Positions 1-7,494 of a stretch of 64,000 nucleotides of DNA are shown one piece after another. Every line of letters begins with the position of its first letter. The stretch's first letter is position 1. The position numbers and the translations under genes are program-made. The DNA comes from Firm-13 sp037143795. Its GTDB lineage: Bacteria; Bacillota; Clostridia; Saccharofermentanales; Saccharofermentanaceae. The stretch spans positions 1 through 64,000 of the forward strand of contig JBAWXZ010000016.1 in NCBI GenBank assembly GCA_037143795.1, given 5' to 3'. Below the pieces are notes generated by a model that worked only from the letters and a program-made list of their open reading frames with translations, was not told where the DNA came from and did no database searches.

Positions 1-220
1 AGGTCGCTCGAGTAACAGGTCCGCTCACTGTTTGGCACCCTGCGGGTGCAAGGAATATATTTAGGGCTAACGCCCTGCGTAAGGTCGCTCTAGTAACAGG
101 TCCGCTCACTGTTTGGCACCCTGCGGGTGCAAGGAATATATTTTTAGGGCTAACGCCCTGCGTAAGGTCGCTCGAGTAACAGGTCCGCTCACTGTTTGGC
201 ACCCTGCGGGTGCAAGGAAC
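1..220 (-). repeat. Tandem array of about 2.7 repeat units (minus-strand copies of the structured repeat)
   Basis: Three units of 81, 83 and about 56 nt start at 1, 82 and 165. Each contains the hairpin GCACCC-TGC-GGGTGC (35-49, 116-130, 199-213), and the first two also contain AGGGC-TAAC-GCCCT. Read on the minus strand, the units carry the same 5' hairpin and the same core as the plus-strand elements at 295, 1017 and 2043. Positions 64-89 are the exact reverse complement of 337-362. The closing 3' arm of the plus-strand copies is absent here. The array may continue beyond the window start. No gene lies in 1-411; 221-290 is AT-rich and may hold a promoter for the next gene. Confidence 0.85.
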
Positions 221-294
221 CTTTATCTTGTACTGACGACCTGATTAAGACAATTATTCAAAAGATTTACATACCTGAGGTTATTATTTTCCAT

Positions 295-398
295 GCACCC
301 GCAGGGTGCCAAACCAGGGAACATGTCTGTTGTATGAGCGACCTTACGCAGGGCGTTAGCCCGAGGACAGGGGGAGCGAATGCAACAGACATGTTCCC
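295..398 (+). repeat. Structured repeat element, copy A (leader of the GNAT gene)
   Basis: A 5' hairpin GCACCC-GCA-GGGTGC (295-309) is followed by a perfect 16-bp stem, GGGAACATGTCTGTTG (317-332) with its complement at 383-398. The stem encloses a conserved core with the hairpin GGGC-GTTA-GCCC (351-362). The element ends directly against the GAGGTG ribosome site of the gene at 412. Compared with copies B and C, stem bases change in pairs, which points to selection for folding as RNA or single-stranded DNA. The family is not one I can name. Confidence 0.8.
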
Positions 399-411
399 CC
401 GAGGTGATTCT

Positions 412-906
412 ATGATTCGAAAAATGGAACTGGAAGATGCTGCCCGTGCAGCTGAGATATGCGTGCATGAATGGAGAAATGCCTATCGTGGGATTATCTC
501 GGATGCTGTTCTTTTTGAAGAAAATTGGCTTTCTCAAAGAACCGTACAATTTGAGACGCTTACAGGCAGCATATTTCAGGAAAACTATGTATTTGATGAC
601 GGCATCATTAAGGCATTTTCGATGATCGGGCCGAGCCGCGACAAAGACAAAACAGATTCATACGAGCTGAGGGGACTATACGTAGATCATTGCATGCAGA
701 ACAAAGGTATCGGAACACAGATGATTACTTTCTGTGAGGCGCGGGCATGTGAATTGGGGTACTCGGAAGTCATATTGTGGGCTTTGGAAGAAAACAGGCA
801 CGCACGGGATTTTTATGAAAACCGGGGATATACGCCGGATGGAAGTAAAAAATATATCGATAAATACGAGGTTAACGAAGTCCGGTACGCTAAAAAACAA
901 AACTAA
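412..906 (+). CDS. GNAT family N-acetyltransferase
   Basis: This 164-residue protein is a stand-alone acetyltransferase of the GNAT fold, expected to move an acetyl group from acetyl-CoA to an amine; the substrate is unknown. The acetyl-CoA loop is visible as QNKGIG at about residues 96-101, and the family's C-terminal pattern ENRHARDFYENRGY lies at about 127-140. The start is set by GAGGTG at 401-406, six bases before the ATG. Longer in-frame readings would translate the repeat element and are unlikely. A strong terminator follows at 936-957, so it is probably monocistronic. Length is normal for the family. Confidence 0.88.
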   Translation: MIRKMELEDAARAAEICVHEWRNAYRGIISDAVLFEENWLSQRTVQFETLTGSIFQENYVFDDGIIKAFSMIGPSRDKDKTDSYELRGLYVDHCMQNKGIGTQMITFCEARACELGYSEVILWALEENRHARDFYENRGYTPDGSKKYIDKYEVNEVRYAKKQN

Positions 907-935
907 TATGTTTTGGAAAATATTTAATCACCCAA

Positions 936-957
936 AAAAAGAACATCTGTTCTTTTT
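936..957 (+). terminator. Rho-independent terminator after the GNAT gene
   Basis: A 9-bp stem, AAAAAGAAC with GTTCTTTTT, has a 4-nt loop, and the right arm runs into the U-tract. It lies 30 nt after the stop of the acetyltransferase gene. Confidence 0.8.
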
Positions 958-1016
958 CTTTTCTTTGTGCGATAATCATGGAACAAGGGCGTAAGCCGTA
1001 AATGAATTACTCCTAA

Positions 1017-1120
1017 GCATCCGCAGGATGCCAACAAAGGGAACTATCCTGTTGTATGAGCGACCTTACGCAGGGCGTTAGCCCGAGGACAGGGGGAGCT
1101 CATACAACAGAATAGTTCCC
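1017..1120 (+). repeat. Structured repeat element, copy B (leader of the DUF1848 gene)
   Basis: The 5' hairpin is GCATCC-GCA-GGATGC (1017-1031), a compensated C-G to T-A change relative to copy A. A 23-nt arm at 1039-1061 pairs with 1098-1120 with a single mismatch. The core, including GGGC-GTTA-GCCC at 1073-1084, is identical to copy A. The element abuts GAGGTG at 1124-1129, the ribosome site of the next gene. Confidence 0.8.
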
Positions 1121-1133
1121 CCCGAGGTGTTAC

Positions 1134-2009
1134 ATGATTATCAGCGCGAGCCGCAGGACGGATATTCCTGCCTGTCATTTTGATTGGTTTATGGACTGCC
1201 TGAATAAGGGGTTTGTTGATGTGCCGAATCCGCGCAATGCCAAGCTCATGCGGCATGTTGAGCTTTCACCTGCGTCTGTGGATGCTTTTACGTTCTGGAC
1301 CAAGAACCCGCTTCCTATGGAGCCGACAGTGACGGATCCGGATTCGATCCTGAATCAATACCCCTATTATTTCCAGTTTACCCTTACCGCGTACGGCCGG
1401 GATGTGGAGCGCTTTTTGCCGGATAAAGATGAACTGATATCCGTATTTCTGCGCTTTTCCGCAAGGCTTGGCGCGCATCGCATGATCTGGCGGTATGATC
1501 CGATTCTGATTTCGCCGGTTTATGACGTGCCATACCATATATCCGGATTTGAGAAGTATGCGCAGCAGTTAAGCGGATATACGGACACCTGTGTAATCAG
1601 TTTTCTGGATGAATACCGGTGCATGCAAAAAGCAATGAATCTGATCAGCGGGAGGCCTCCGGATGAAGCCGAAATCCTGCAGCTGGCAGAGGCTATGGCG
1701 TCGATTGCCCGGAAATACGGGATGCAGCTGAAGACCTGTTCGGAGACGGTTGATTTATCATATCTGGGAATTGAACATGGAGCCTGTATCAACGGTGAAT
1801 TGGTCACCCGGCTCATAAGGGAAAAAAGAATGGAGCAGACCGGCCGTTCTGACCGGCCCGGCATGCAGATCTCCCTGTTTCCTGAAGCAGAAGCAGGCTT
1901 TCCGCAGGCGAAAGGTCTTCGCGGAGCCTGCCGGTGTGCGGAAAGCATTGACATCGGCCGGTATGATACATGTTCGAACGGATGCATTTATTGTTACGCA
2001 AATAAATAG
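1134..2009 (+). CDS. DUF1848 family protein, putative Fe-S/radical-type enzyme
   Basis: The 291-residue protein matches the DUF1848 family over its length. It opens with the characteristic MIISASRRTDIPA and ends with the Cys-rich signature CRC...DIGRYDTC...C.YCYA (about residues 266-289). The spacing CxxxCxYC in that tail suggests a bound iron-sulfur cluster, as inferred for this family and its distant relation to spore photoproduct lyase; the reaction is not known. GAGGTG five bases upstream sets the start. The last codons and the stop are part of a 148-bp-period duplication repeated downstream at 2143. Confidence 0.85.
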   Translation: MIISASRRTDIPACHFDWFMDCLNKGFVDVPNPRNAKLMRHVELSPASVDAFTFWTKNPLPMEPTVTDPDSILNQYPYYFQFTLTAYGRDVERFLPDKDELISVFLRFSARLGAHRMIWRYDPILISPVYDVPYHISGFEKYAQQLSGYTDTCVISFLDEYRCMQKAMNLISGRPPDEAEILQLAEAMASIARKYGMQLKTCSETVDLSYLGIEHGACINGELVTRLIREKRMEQTGRSDRPGMQISLFPEAEAGFPQAKGLRGACRCAESIDIGRYDTCSNGCIYCYANK

Positions 2010-2203
2010 AAGGTAATAATTGTGCTGACCAACTAGTTCCGCGCACCCGGAGGGTGCTTAAAAGGGAGAAAGAATATTTGTTGAAGCGACTTTCGCAGTG
2101 CGATAGCACAAGAGAGCCGAGACAAGTGTTCTTCCTCCCCGCTACGCAAATAGATAGAAGGGAATAATTGTGCTGACCAGCTAGTTCCGCGCACCCGGAG
2201 GGA
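1995..2203. repeat. Partial tandem duplication, period 148 bp
   Basis: About 61 nt from 1995 (the tail of the DUF1848 gene, its stop, and the following hairpin) recur from 2143 with a few substitutions. The duplicated unit therefore includes the gene's 3' end and repeat copy C. The second copy stops inside the hairpin GCACCCGGAGGG and runs into the promoter side of the next gene. Confidence 0.85.
2043..2139 (+). repeat. Structured repeat element, copy C (diverged)
   Basis: The 5' hairpin is GCACCC-GGA-GGGTGC (2043-2057). The long stem pairs 2064-2081 with 2122-2139 using G-T wobbles and one mismatch. The core hairpin is GTGC-GATA-GCAC (2098-2109), in place of GGGC-GTTA-GCCC in copies A and B, so one base pair changed on both sides. 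Arms and core are diverged in sequence but keep the same fold. Confidence 0.75.
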
Positions 2204-2282
2204 CCCAATCTGCGGGAAATGTTATACTATGATAATAAAAGAATTTCCGCGGCAATTGCTTCGCAGTTCAAGGAGGTTACAT

Positions 2283-2660
2283 ATGCCATATCTGTGGATG
2301 GATGAATACTTTATGAATTTACCCGGGACTGCAAAGGATTACCAGCAGGACTGGCAGGCGACCCGCTATTTTCTGGCGGATAAGATGTATGCGATGATTG
2401 GCGGCGACAAATCCGGCAGACAGATTGTTACGCTCAAGTGCGATCCGATTTTTGCCGAGATGCTGCGCAGTCAATATGAGGATATTGTTCCGGGATATTA
2501 CATGAATAAACAGCATTGGAATTCGCTTTATCTGGAGGGGAAAGTGCCGGATTCGGTGCTTAAGGATATGATTGATATGGCACACCGTCTGGTTTTGGAA
2601 AAGCTCCCGAAGAAGAAACGGGACAGTCTTTTGGGAACGCAGGAGATTGGAAATGACTGA
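2283..2660 (+). CDS. MmcQ/YjbR family protein (CyaY-like fold)
   Basis: The 125-residue protein shows the MmcQ/YjbR family signatures LKCDPIFAEMLR and PGYYMNKQHWN, followed by a C-terminal helix with LPKKKR. Family members have a double-wing DNA-binding-like fold, but their role is unknown. AAGGAGG at 2270-2276 sets the start at 2283 rather than an earlier in-frame codon. Its last 8 nt overlap the start of the response regulator gene, so the two are probably translationally coupled. That places it at the head of the BceRS-like operon, an unusual partner. Confidence 0.85.
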   Translation: MPYLWMDEYFMNLPGTAKDYQQDWQATRYFLADKMYAMIGGDKSGRQIVTLKCDPIFAEMLRSQYEDIVPGYYMNKQHWNSLYLEGKVPDSVLKDMIDMAHRLVLEKLPKKKRDSLLGTQEIGND

Positions 2661-3426
2661 TGACTACCGGCTTTTAATCGTTGAGGATGACCCGAGGATC
2701 CGGATGGAGCTCTCCGTTTTTTTGGAGGGCAACGGGTTCACATGTACGGTACCGCAGCGTTTTGACAGGCTTGTCGAGGAGACGGATTTCCCGTTGTTTC
2801 ATCTGGTTCTTCTTGATATTAACCTTCCGGGTGTCGACGGGTTTTTCCTGTGCAGGAAGATCAGGGCTGTGTCGGACGTACCGGTTATTGTTGTGACCAG
2901 CCGCGATACGGAGCTGGACGAGCTGATGGCTATGAATCTCGGGGCGGATGATTTCGTTACCAAGCCGTATCATCCGCAGATACTTCTGGCACGAATTACT
3001 TCGGTTTTGAAGCGTGCCTATCGCGAGAAAACGGCAGACCGGGAACGTGTACACTGCGGGTCTTTTGACATATTACTATCGAGAAGCACAATTCTATTTA
3101 AGGGTACGGAGACGGAGCTTACCAAAAACGAACTTCGTATTCTTTGTTCCCTTCAGGAGCACATCGGCGAAATTGTGCCGCGTAATGAGCTTATGACACA
3201 GCTTTGGAACAGCGATCTTTTCGTCGATGATAATACACTTACCGTGAACGTCAACCGCCTTCGAAGTAAGCTTCTTGAAATTGGTCTCTCGGATGTCATC
3301 GAGACACGCCGGGGACAGGGATATCTGCTCAGTGGGAATTTTGATAAAGACAGTTCCGGCAAAGACAATGCAGGAAGGGATATTGCAGTAAAAACGCCGG
3401 CAGATATCGAACGGAGGCCCCTGTGA
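2653..3426 (+). CDS. OmpR-family response regulator, BceR-like
   Basis: The 257-residue regulator has a receiver domain with the acidic pocket EDD (11-13), phospho-acceptor Asp55 in LLDINLPG and the conserved K of VTKPYHP, followed by a winged-helix domain ending in ETRRGQGYLL. A Gly/Asp-rich tail of about 30 residues after the DNA-binding domain is atypical. The start follows AGGAG within the upstream gene. It overlaps the kinase gene by 4 nt. With the kinase and ABC genes it forms a module of the Bce type, which senses and resists cell-wall-active peptides. Confidence 0.93.
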   Translation: MTDDYRLLIVEDDPRIRMELSVFLEGNGFTCTVPQRFDRLVEETDFPLFHLVLLDINLPGVDGFFLCRKIRAVSDVPVIVVTSRDTELDELMAMNLGADDFVTKPYHPQILLARITSVLKRAYREKTADRERVHCGSFDILLSRSTILFKGTETELTKNELRILCSLQEHIGEIVPRNELMTQLWNSDLFVDDNTLTVNVNRLRSKLLEIGLSDVIETRRGQGYLLSGNFDKDSSGKDNAGRDIAVKTPADIERRPL

Positions 3427-4445
3427 ATTTTTGGATGTTTTTGCGCGACCGGCTTATTTACATTTTGTCGCAGTTGGTAGTTTTGGTTTTTCTGTTGCTT
3501 TTCATGTACGCATTCGGCATTTTTTCGCCTGCAGCTGCAATTTTATTCGGGATACTGTACTTTTTGGGGGCAGCAGGTCCGCTTCTGTACGAATTCCGGA
3601 AAAAGAACAGGTTTTACCGGAATCTTCTGGCGGCCTTTGATCAGCTTGATAAGAAGAATCTTGTCGGCGAATTGATTGGTCCGCCTGATTTTATGGAGGG
3701 TGAGATCCTGTATGATCTCCTCAGGGGAACGAACAAAGCATATCTTGATGAAATCAACCGGTATCGCCGCGCACAGGAGGAATATCGCTCCTATATTGAG
3801 CTGTGGATTCATGAGATCAAGACACCGATTGCATCGGCGATGCTGACAATTGAAAACCACGGGGGTGAGGCACAGGCTCTTCTTCTCGAAGATTTGCTCC
3901 GTATTGAAGAACATGCCATGCAGGCGCTGTTTTATGCGCGGAGTAATTCCGTTGAGAAAGATTACCTGATTCAGGAAATATCCCTGCAGGACTTGTGTTT
4001 TCGGTCGCTTCGCAGAAACGCCAGGCTTCTCATCGATAATAACGTCTCTGTTGAAGCATCAGAAATTGACGGATGTGTTTTCTGTGATACTAAGTGGATG
4101 GTCTATATTCTCGACCAACTCATATCCAATGCGGTGAAATACAGATGCAGCGGCGATTCGCGTATTGTGTTCCATTCGGAAGACATGCCCAATGAGACGG
4201 TGCTTTTTCTTGCCGACAACGGCCTGGGGATCCGTCCGGAGGAACTTCCGCGCGTATTTGACAAAGGATACACCGGGATGCTGGGACGCGTTCATGAGCG
4301 GGCTACAGGCATGGGACTTTTTCTCAGCAAAAAGCTGTGCGGCAAGCTCGGGCTGTCGCTTGAAATCGCATCCGGCGGAGAAGGCTGCGGTACAACGGCA
4401 GCGATACATTTTCCCAAGGGATCAATGACAGCCGACGTGATGTAA
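3423..4445 (+). CDS. Intramembrane-sensing histidine kinase, BceS-like
   Basis: The 340-residue kinase starts with GTG. Two membrane helices (about 10-30 and 36-56) are separated by only a few residues, so it has no extracellular sensor, typical of kinases that read the state of their partner ABC transporter. The phospho-acceptor is His130 in WIHEIKTP; the ATP-binding domain shows N-box NAVKY, DNGLGI and GMGLFLSKKL. The GTGA overlap with the regulator gene supports co-translation. The cognate signal is probably flux through the permease at 5320, as known for BceAB systems; the peptide recognised is unknown. Confidence 0.92.
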   Translation: MNFWMFLRDRLIYILSQLVVLVFLLLFMYAFGIFSPAAAILFGILYFLGAAGPLLYEFRKKNRFYRNLLAAFDQLDKKNLVGELIGPPDFMEGEILYDLLRGTNKAYLDEINRYRRAQEEYRSYIELWIHEIKTPIASAMLTIENHGGEAQALLLEDLLRIEEHAMQALFYARSNSVEKDYLIQEISLQDLCFRSLRRNARLLIDNNVSVEASEIDGCVFCDTKWMVYILDQLISNAVKYRCSGDSRIVFHSEDMPNETVLFLADNGLGIRPEELPRVFDKGYTGMLGRVHERATGMGLFLSKKLCGKLGLSLEIASGGEGCGTTAAIHFPKGSMTADVM

Positions 4446-4466
4446 GGTGTCCGGCGCGTGCATATT

Positions 4467-4482
4467 CTTACATAAGTGTAAG
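4467..4482. promoter_or_regulatory. BceR-type operator upstream of the ABC transporter
   Basis: CTTACA-TAAG-TGTAAG is a perfect 6-bp inverted repeat with a 4-nt spacer. It matches the TNACA-N4-TGTAA site described for regulators of Bce-type modules. It lies about 80 nt upstream of the ATPase start in the 117-nt gap after the kinase gene, so the transporter probably has its own inducible promoter. Confidence 0.78.
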
Positions 4483-4562
4483 CCTTCGGTAAGATTCTTC
4501 TAAGGCAGTCACCTTTTGTATTTGGTTTAATAGAGTCAGACGAATACAGGAGGTCACATAAA

Positions 4563-5330
4563 ATGAGTAATATGCTCACCGTTACACAGGTAGAAAAATA
4601 TTATGGCAACAAGGGAAATCTGACCAAAGCGCTCGACGGCGTAAGCTTTTCCATACAGGAAGGCGAATTTGTAGGTATTATGGGAGCCTCGGGAAGCGGG
4701 AAGACGACTCTTTTGAATTGTATTTCCACAATCGATAAAGTGACCAGCGGTCAGATCATAATCGGCGGCAGGGATATTACCGAACTCAAAAGCCGCCAGC
4801 TGTCCGAATTCCGGCGCACCAAACTCGGCTTTATCTTTCAGGATTTCAATCTTCTTGATACGCTTACCGCACAGGAGAATATTATTCTTCCCCTGACGAT
4901 TTCCGCAGTCAATCACCGGGAGGCCATAGCAAGGACCGCGGAAGTGGCGGAGACTCTCGGAATTTCGGACGTGCTTGCCAAGTACCCATACCAGATGTCC
5001 GGCGGACAGCGGCAGCGAGTAGCAGCAGCCCGCGCCATTGTCAGCAAGCCGTCCATGGTCCTTGCGGACGAACCGACCGGTGCCCTTGATTCGAAGTCTT
5101 CGAGGATGCTTCTGGAAAGTATGGAAAAATTGAATATTGACCTGACGGCTACGATTCTGATGGTCACGCACGACGCATTTGCCGCCAGCTACTGTAAAAG
5201 GATCCTTTTCATCAAGGATGGTCAGCTCTTTAATGAACTGATTCGCGGACAGCAGGTGCGCCGGGATTTCTACAGCAAAATTATCGAAGTCATTTCTCTT
5301 CTGGGAGGTGACGTAAGCCATGTACTGTAA
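4563..5330 (+). CDS. ABC transporter ATP-binding protein, BceA-like
   Basis: The 255-residue ATPase belongs to the MacB/BceA type. Walker A GASGSGKTT is at 41-49, the Q-loop is in IFQDFNLLD, the signature is MSGGQRQRVAAARA, Walker B is VLADEPTGALD and the switch His is in MVTHD. AGGAGG seven bases upstream sets the start. It overlaps the permease gene by 11 nt. In Bce modules it powers removal of antimicrobial peptides from lipid targets and doubles as the sensor for the kinase. Confidence 0.93.
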   Translation: MSNMLTVTQVEKYYGNKGNLTKALDGVSFSIQEGEFVGIMGASGSGKTTLLNCISTIDKVTSGQIIIGGRDITELKSRQLSEFRRTKLGFIFQDFNLLDTLTAQENIILPLTISAVNHREAIARTAEVAETLGISDVLAKYPYQMSGGQRQRVAAARAIVSKPSMVLADEPTGALDSKSSRMLLESMEKLNIDLTATILMVTHDAFAASYCKRILFIKDGQLFNELIRGQQVRRDFYSKIIEVISLLGGDVSHVL

Positions 5331-7359
5331 GCTTGCTTTTCGTAATGTCAAAAAAAGCCTGAGGGATTACCTCCTGTACTTTTTGACCCTTTCTTTTGCC
5401 GTGTGCATATTTTATGTATTCAATTCAATTGAAGCACAGTCGGTCATGCTTAAGATTTCCACTTCTGAAAAAGAAATTCTAAAGACCCTGACACAGCTCA
5501 TGGGTATTGTCTCCGTATTTGTCTCGATTATTTTGGGCTTCCTGATTGTCAGTGCGAATCATTTTCTCATTCGCCGCCGCAAAAAGGAACTTGGCATTTA
5601 CCTTCTCCTCGGCATGAAAAAGAACCGGGTCTCACGAATCCTGGTTATTGAGACGCTGCTCATCGGTGTGATTTCTTTAGGCGCCGGGCTGTTTGCCGGA
5701 GTTTTTGCCTCACAATGGCTTTCCATATTTACAGCCAAAATCTTTCAGGCGGATATGACCGGATACCGGTTTGTTTTTTCAAGCGGAGCTTTCTTAAAGA
5801 CGCTGATCTACTTTGGTGTGATTTTCCTGGTTGTAATTGCAGCGAGCACCTTTGCCGTGTCGAGAAACAAACTGATCGATCTATTCTCTGCACAGAGTAA
5901 GAACGAAAAACCGGCTGTTAAGCACCCGGCGATTACAATTGTACTGTTTGTTTTATCCGTAATCTGCCTGGGCGCGGCCTATCAGCAGGTTCTGCAGAAT
6001 GGTATTATGCGTTTTGACTGGATCCTTCTGCGCGAGGTGATTCTGGGCGCCATCGGGACATTTTTATTTTTTGCGTCCCTCTCCGGATTTTTTCTCAAAT
6101 TACTGCAGAGGATCCAGGGATACTACTTCAAGGATCTGAATTTCTTTATACTGCGCCAGATCAACAGCCGCATCAATTCTGCGCATGTTTCCATTTCCTT
6201 TGTCTGCCTGATGCTTTTCTGTACAATTGGTATCCTGTCGACAGGACTTGGCATGAATGCGGCGATGGAAGGAAGTCTCAATACAGCGATTGCTTTTGAT
6301 GTGCAGCTGTATACCCTGCCCGGCCGGGCTGCGTCCATTTCGGATGACCTGGCGGCCAAGGGCATAAATCTTTCCGAATATTCGGACAAACCTTATGAAT
6401 ACAACGATTATTCGAATCCGTCCATTCTGAGAAGTACTATCTTTACCAATGACTTGAACAGCAGGCTGGGAGCGGATAATTTCATAAACAACATAGAGGC
6501 CCCCCTGCCTTTCATGCGCCTTTCCGACTACAATGCACTACTTGTTATGCGTGGGAAACCGGCTTTGTCCTTAAAAGACGGCGAGGTTGCCATTTCATAT
6601 TCGCTCGGTTCAGATAATGTAAGAAGCGCCATTGAGGAAACATGGAATCAGACAGGGAAAGTATCGCTTTTGGACAAAGAATATACTGTTTATCCGAAGG
6701 TTCTGTCTGCTGCAGTGGTTTCCATGGGAGAAGACGGCAATATCCTGCTGGTTGTACCCGATGCCATGCTGGTCGACAGCACTGGTGCGATAACGGCGGG
6801 ATTTGCACCATCGGAGAGTGTGCTTCAATTCAACTGTTCCGGTGACAGTACCGTTAAGCAGGATGATTTAACCAGTCGCCTGGAAGCCTTTTATAACGAT
6901 GCCGGCGGCGCAGATCCATATAACTTAATTACGCGTAATACCGTGGAGGCAAGCTACGCCGGCACCAAAGCGATCATCGCCTACGTCGGGATTTACATCG
7001 GACTTGTATTCCTTATGACCAGTGCTGCCGTTCTGTCCCTTCAGCAGCTGTCAGAGATAGCCGACAACCGGCAGCGCTATCTTGTCCTTAAAAAGATCGG
7101 GGCTGACGACAGGCTCATTGACCGTGCGATTTTCCGTCAGACAGCTATCTATTTTATGCTCCCGCTGTTTCTTGCGATTATTCACTCAGTCGTCGGACTC
7201 ACAGTAGCCAATGAAGCGATTCGAAGCCTCGGAGGTCTCAATGCAGCCCGAAACATCCTGGTAACAGCGGGTCTGATTCTTGTGATTTACGGAGGATATT
7301 TCCTCGCAACTTTCATCGGGAGCCGGAAGATGATTGTCCGTGAAGAGCGAAACGGGTAA
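5320..7359 (+). CDS. ABC transporter permease, BceB-like (FtsX family)
   Basis: The 679-residue membrane protein has two FtsX-type blocks. Residues about 15-300 hold most of the helices and include the coupling region RRRKKELGIYLLLGMKKNRV. A loop of about 200 residues (roughly 315-545) is predicted outside the membrane, and three C-terminal helices follow. The large extracellular domain placed late in the sequence is the hallmark of BceB transporters that form a complex with a sensor kinase. Length is typical (about 640-680). It is the last gene of the module. Confidence 0.92.
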   Translation: MYCKLAFRNVKKSLRDYLLYFLTLSFAVCIFYVFNSIEAQSVMLKISTSEKEILKTLTQLMGIVSVFVSIILGFLIVSANHFLIRRRKKELGIYLLLGMKKNRVSRILVIETLLIGVISLGAGLFAGVFASQWLSIFTAKIFQADMTGYRFVFSSGAFLKTLIYFGVIFLVVIAASTFAVSRNKLIDLFSAQSKNEKPAVKHPAITIVLFVLSVICLGAAYQQVLQNGIMRFDWILLREVILGAIGTFLFFASLSGFFLKLLQRIQGYYFKDLNFFILRQINSRINSAHVSISFVCLMLFCTIGILSTGLGMNAAMEGSLNTAIAFDVQLYTLPGRAASISDDLAAKGINLSEYSDKPYEYNDYSNPSILRSTIFTNDLNSRLGADNFINNIEAPLPFMRLSDYNALLVMRGKPALSLKDGEVAISYSLGSDNVRSAIEETWNQTGKVSLLDKEYTVYPKVLSAAVVSMGEDGNILLVVPDAMLVDSTGAITAGFAPSESVLQFNCSGDSTVKQDDLTSRLEAFYNDAGGADPYNLITRNTVEASYAGTKAIIAYVGIYIGLVFLMTSAAVLSLQQLSEIADNRQRYLVLKKIGADDRLIDRAIFRQTAIYFMLPLFLAIIHSVVGLTVANEAIRSLGGLNAARNILVTAGLILVIYGGYFLATFIGSRKMIVREERNG

Positions 7360-7451
7360 AACCCCCTTTACATGGGTATTTGAACAAAAGAATTTCCAAA
7401 AAGGTAACCATTTTTTCCTATAGTAAGTGCATAATCGAAATGGAGGGATAT

Positions 7452-7467
7452 AGGGCCGAAAGGCCCT
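7452..7467 (+). other. GNRA-tetraloop hairpin in the leader of the next gene
   Basis: AGGGCC-GAAA-GGCCCT is a perfect 6-bp stem with a GAAA loop, about 25 nt before the start codon at 7495. It is not followed by a T-run, so it looks like a structured leader element rather than a terminator. Confidence 0.5.
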
Positions 7468-7494
7468 TATTCGGCGGGGAGAAACGGGTCTTTT

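Noticed and set aside
1..220. Tandem repeats as a CRISPR array
   Set aside because: The units are contiguous near-identical copies of about 82 nt without unique spacers, and no cas gene is nearby.
295..2139. Integron attC sites
   Set aside because: GCGTTAG-like sequence and single genes recall cassettes, but the conserved motif sits in the middle and not at the ends of the palindrome, the array has both orientations, and no integrase is visible.
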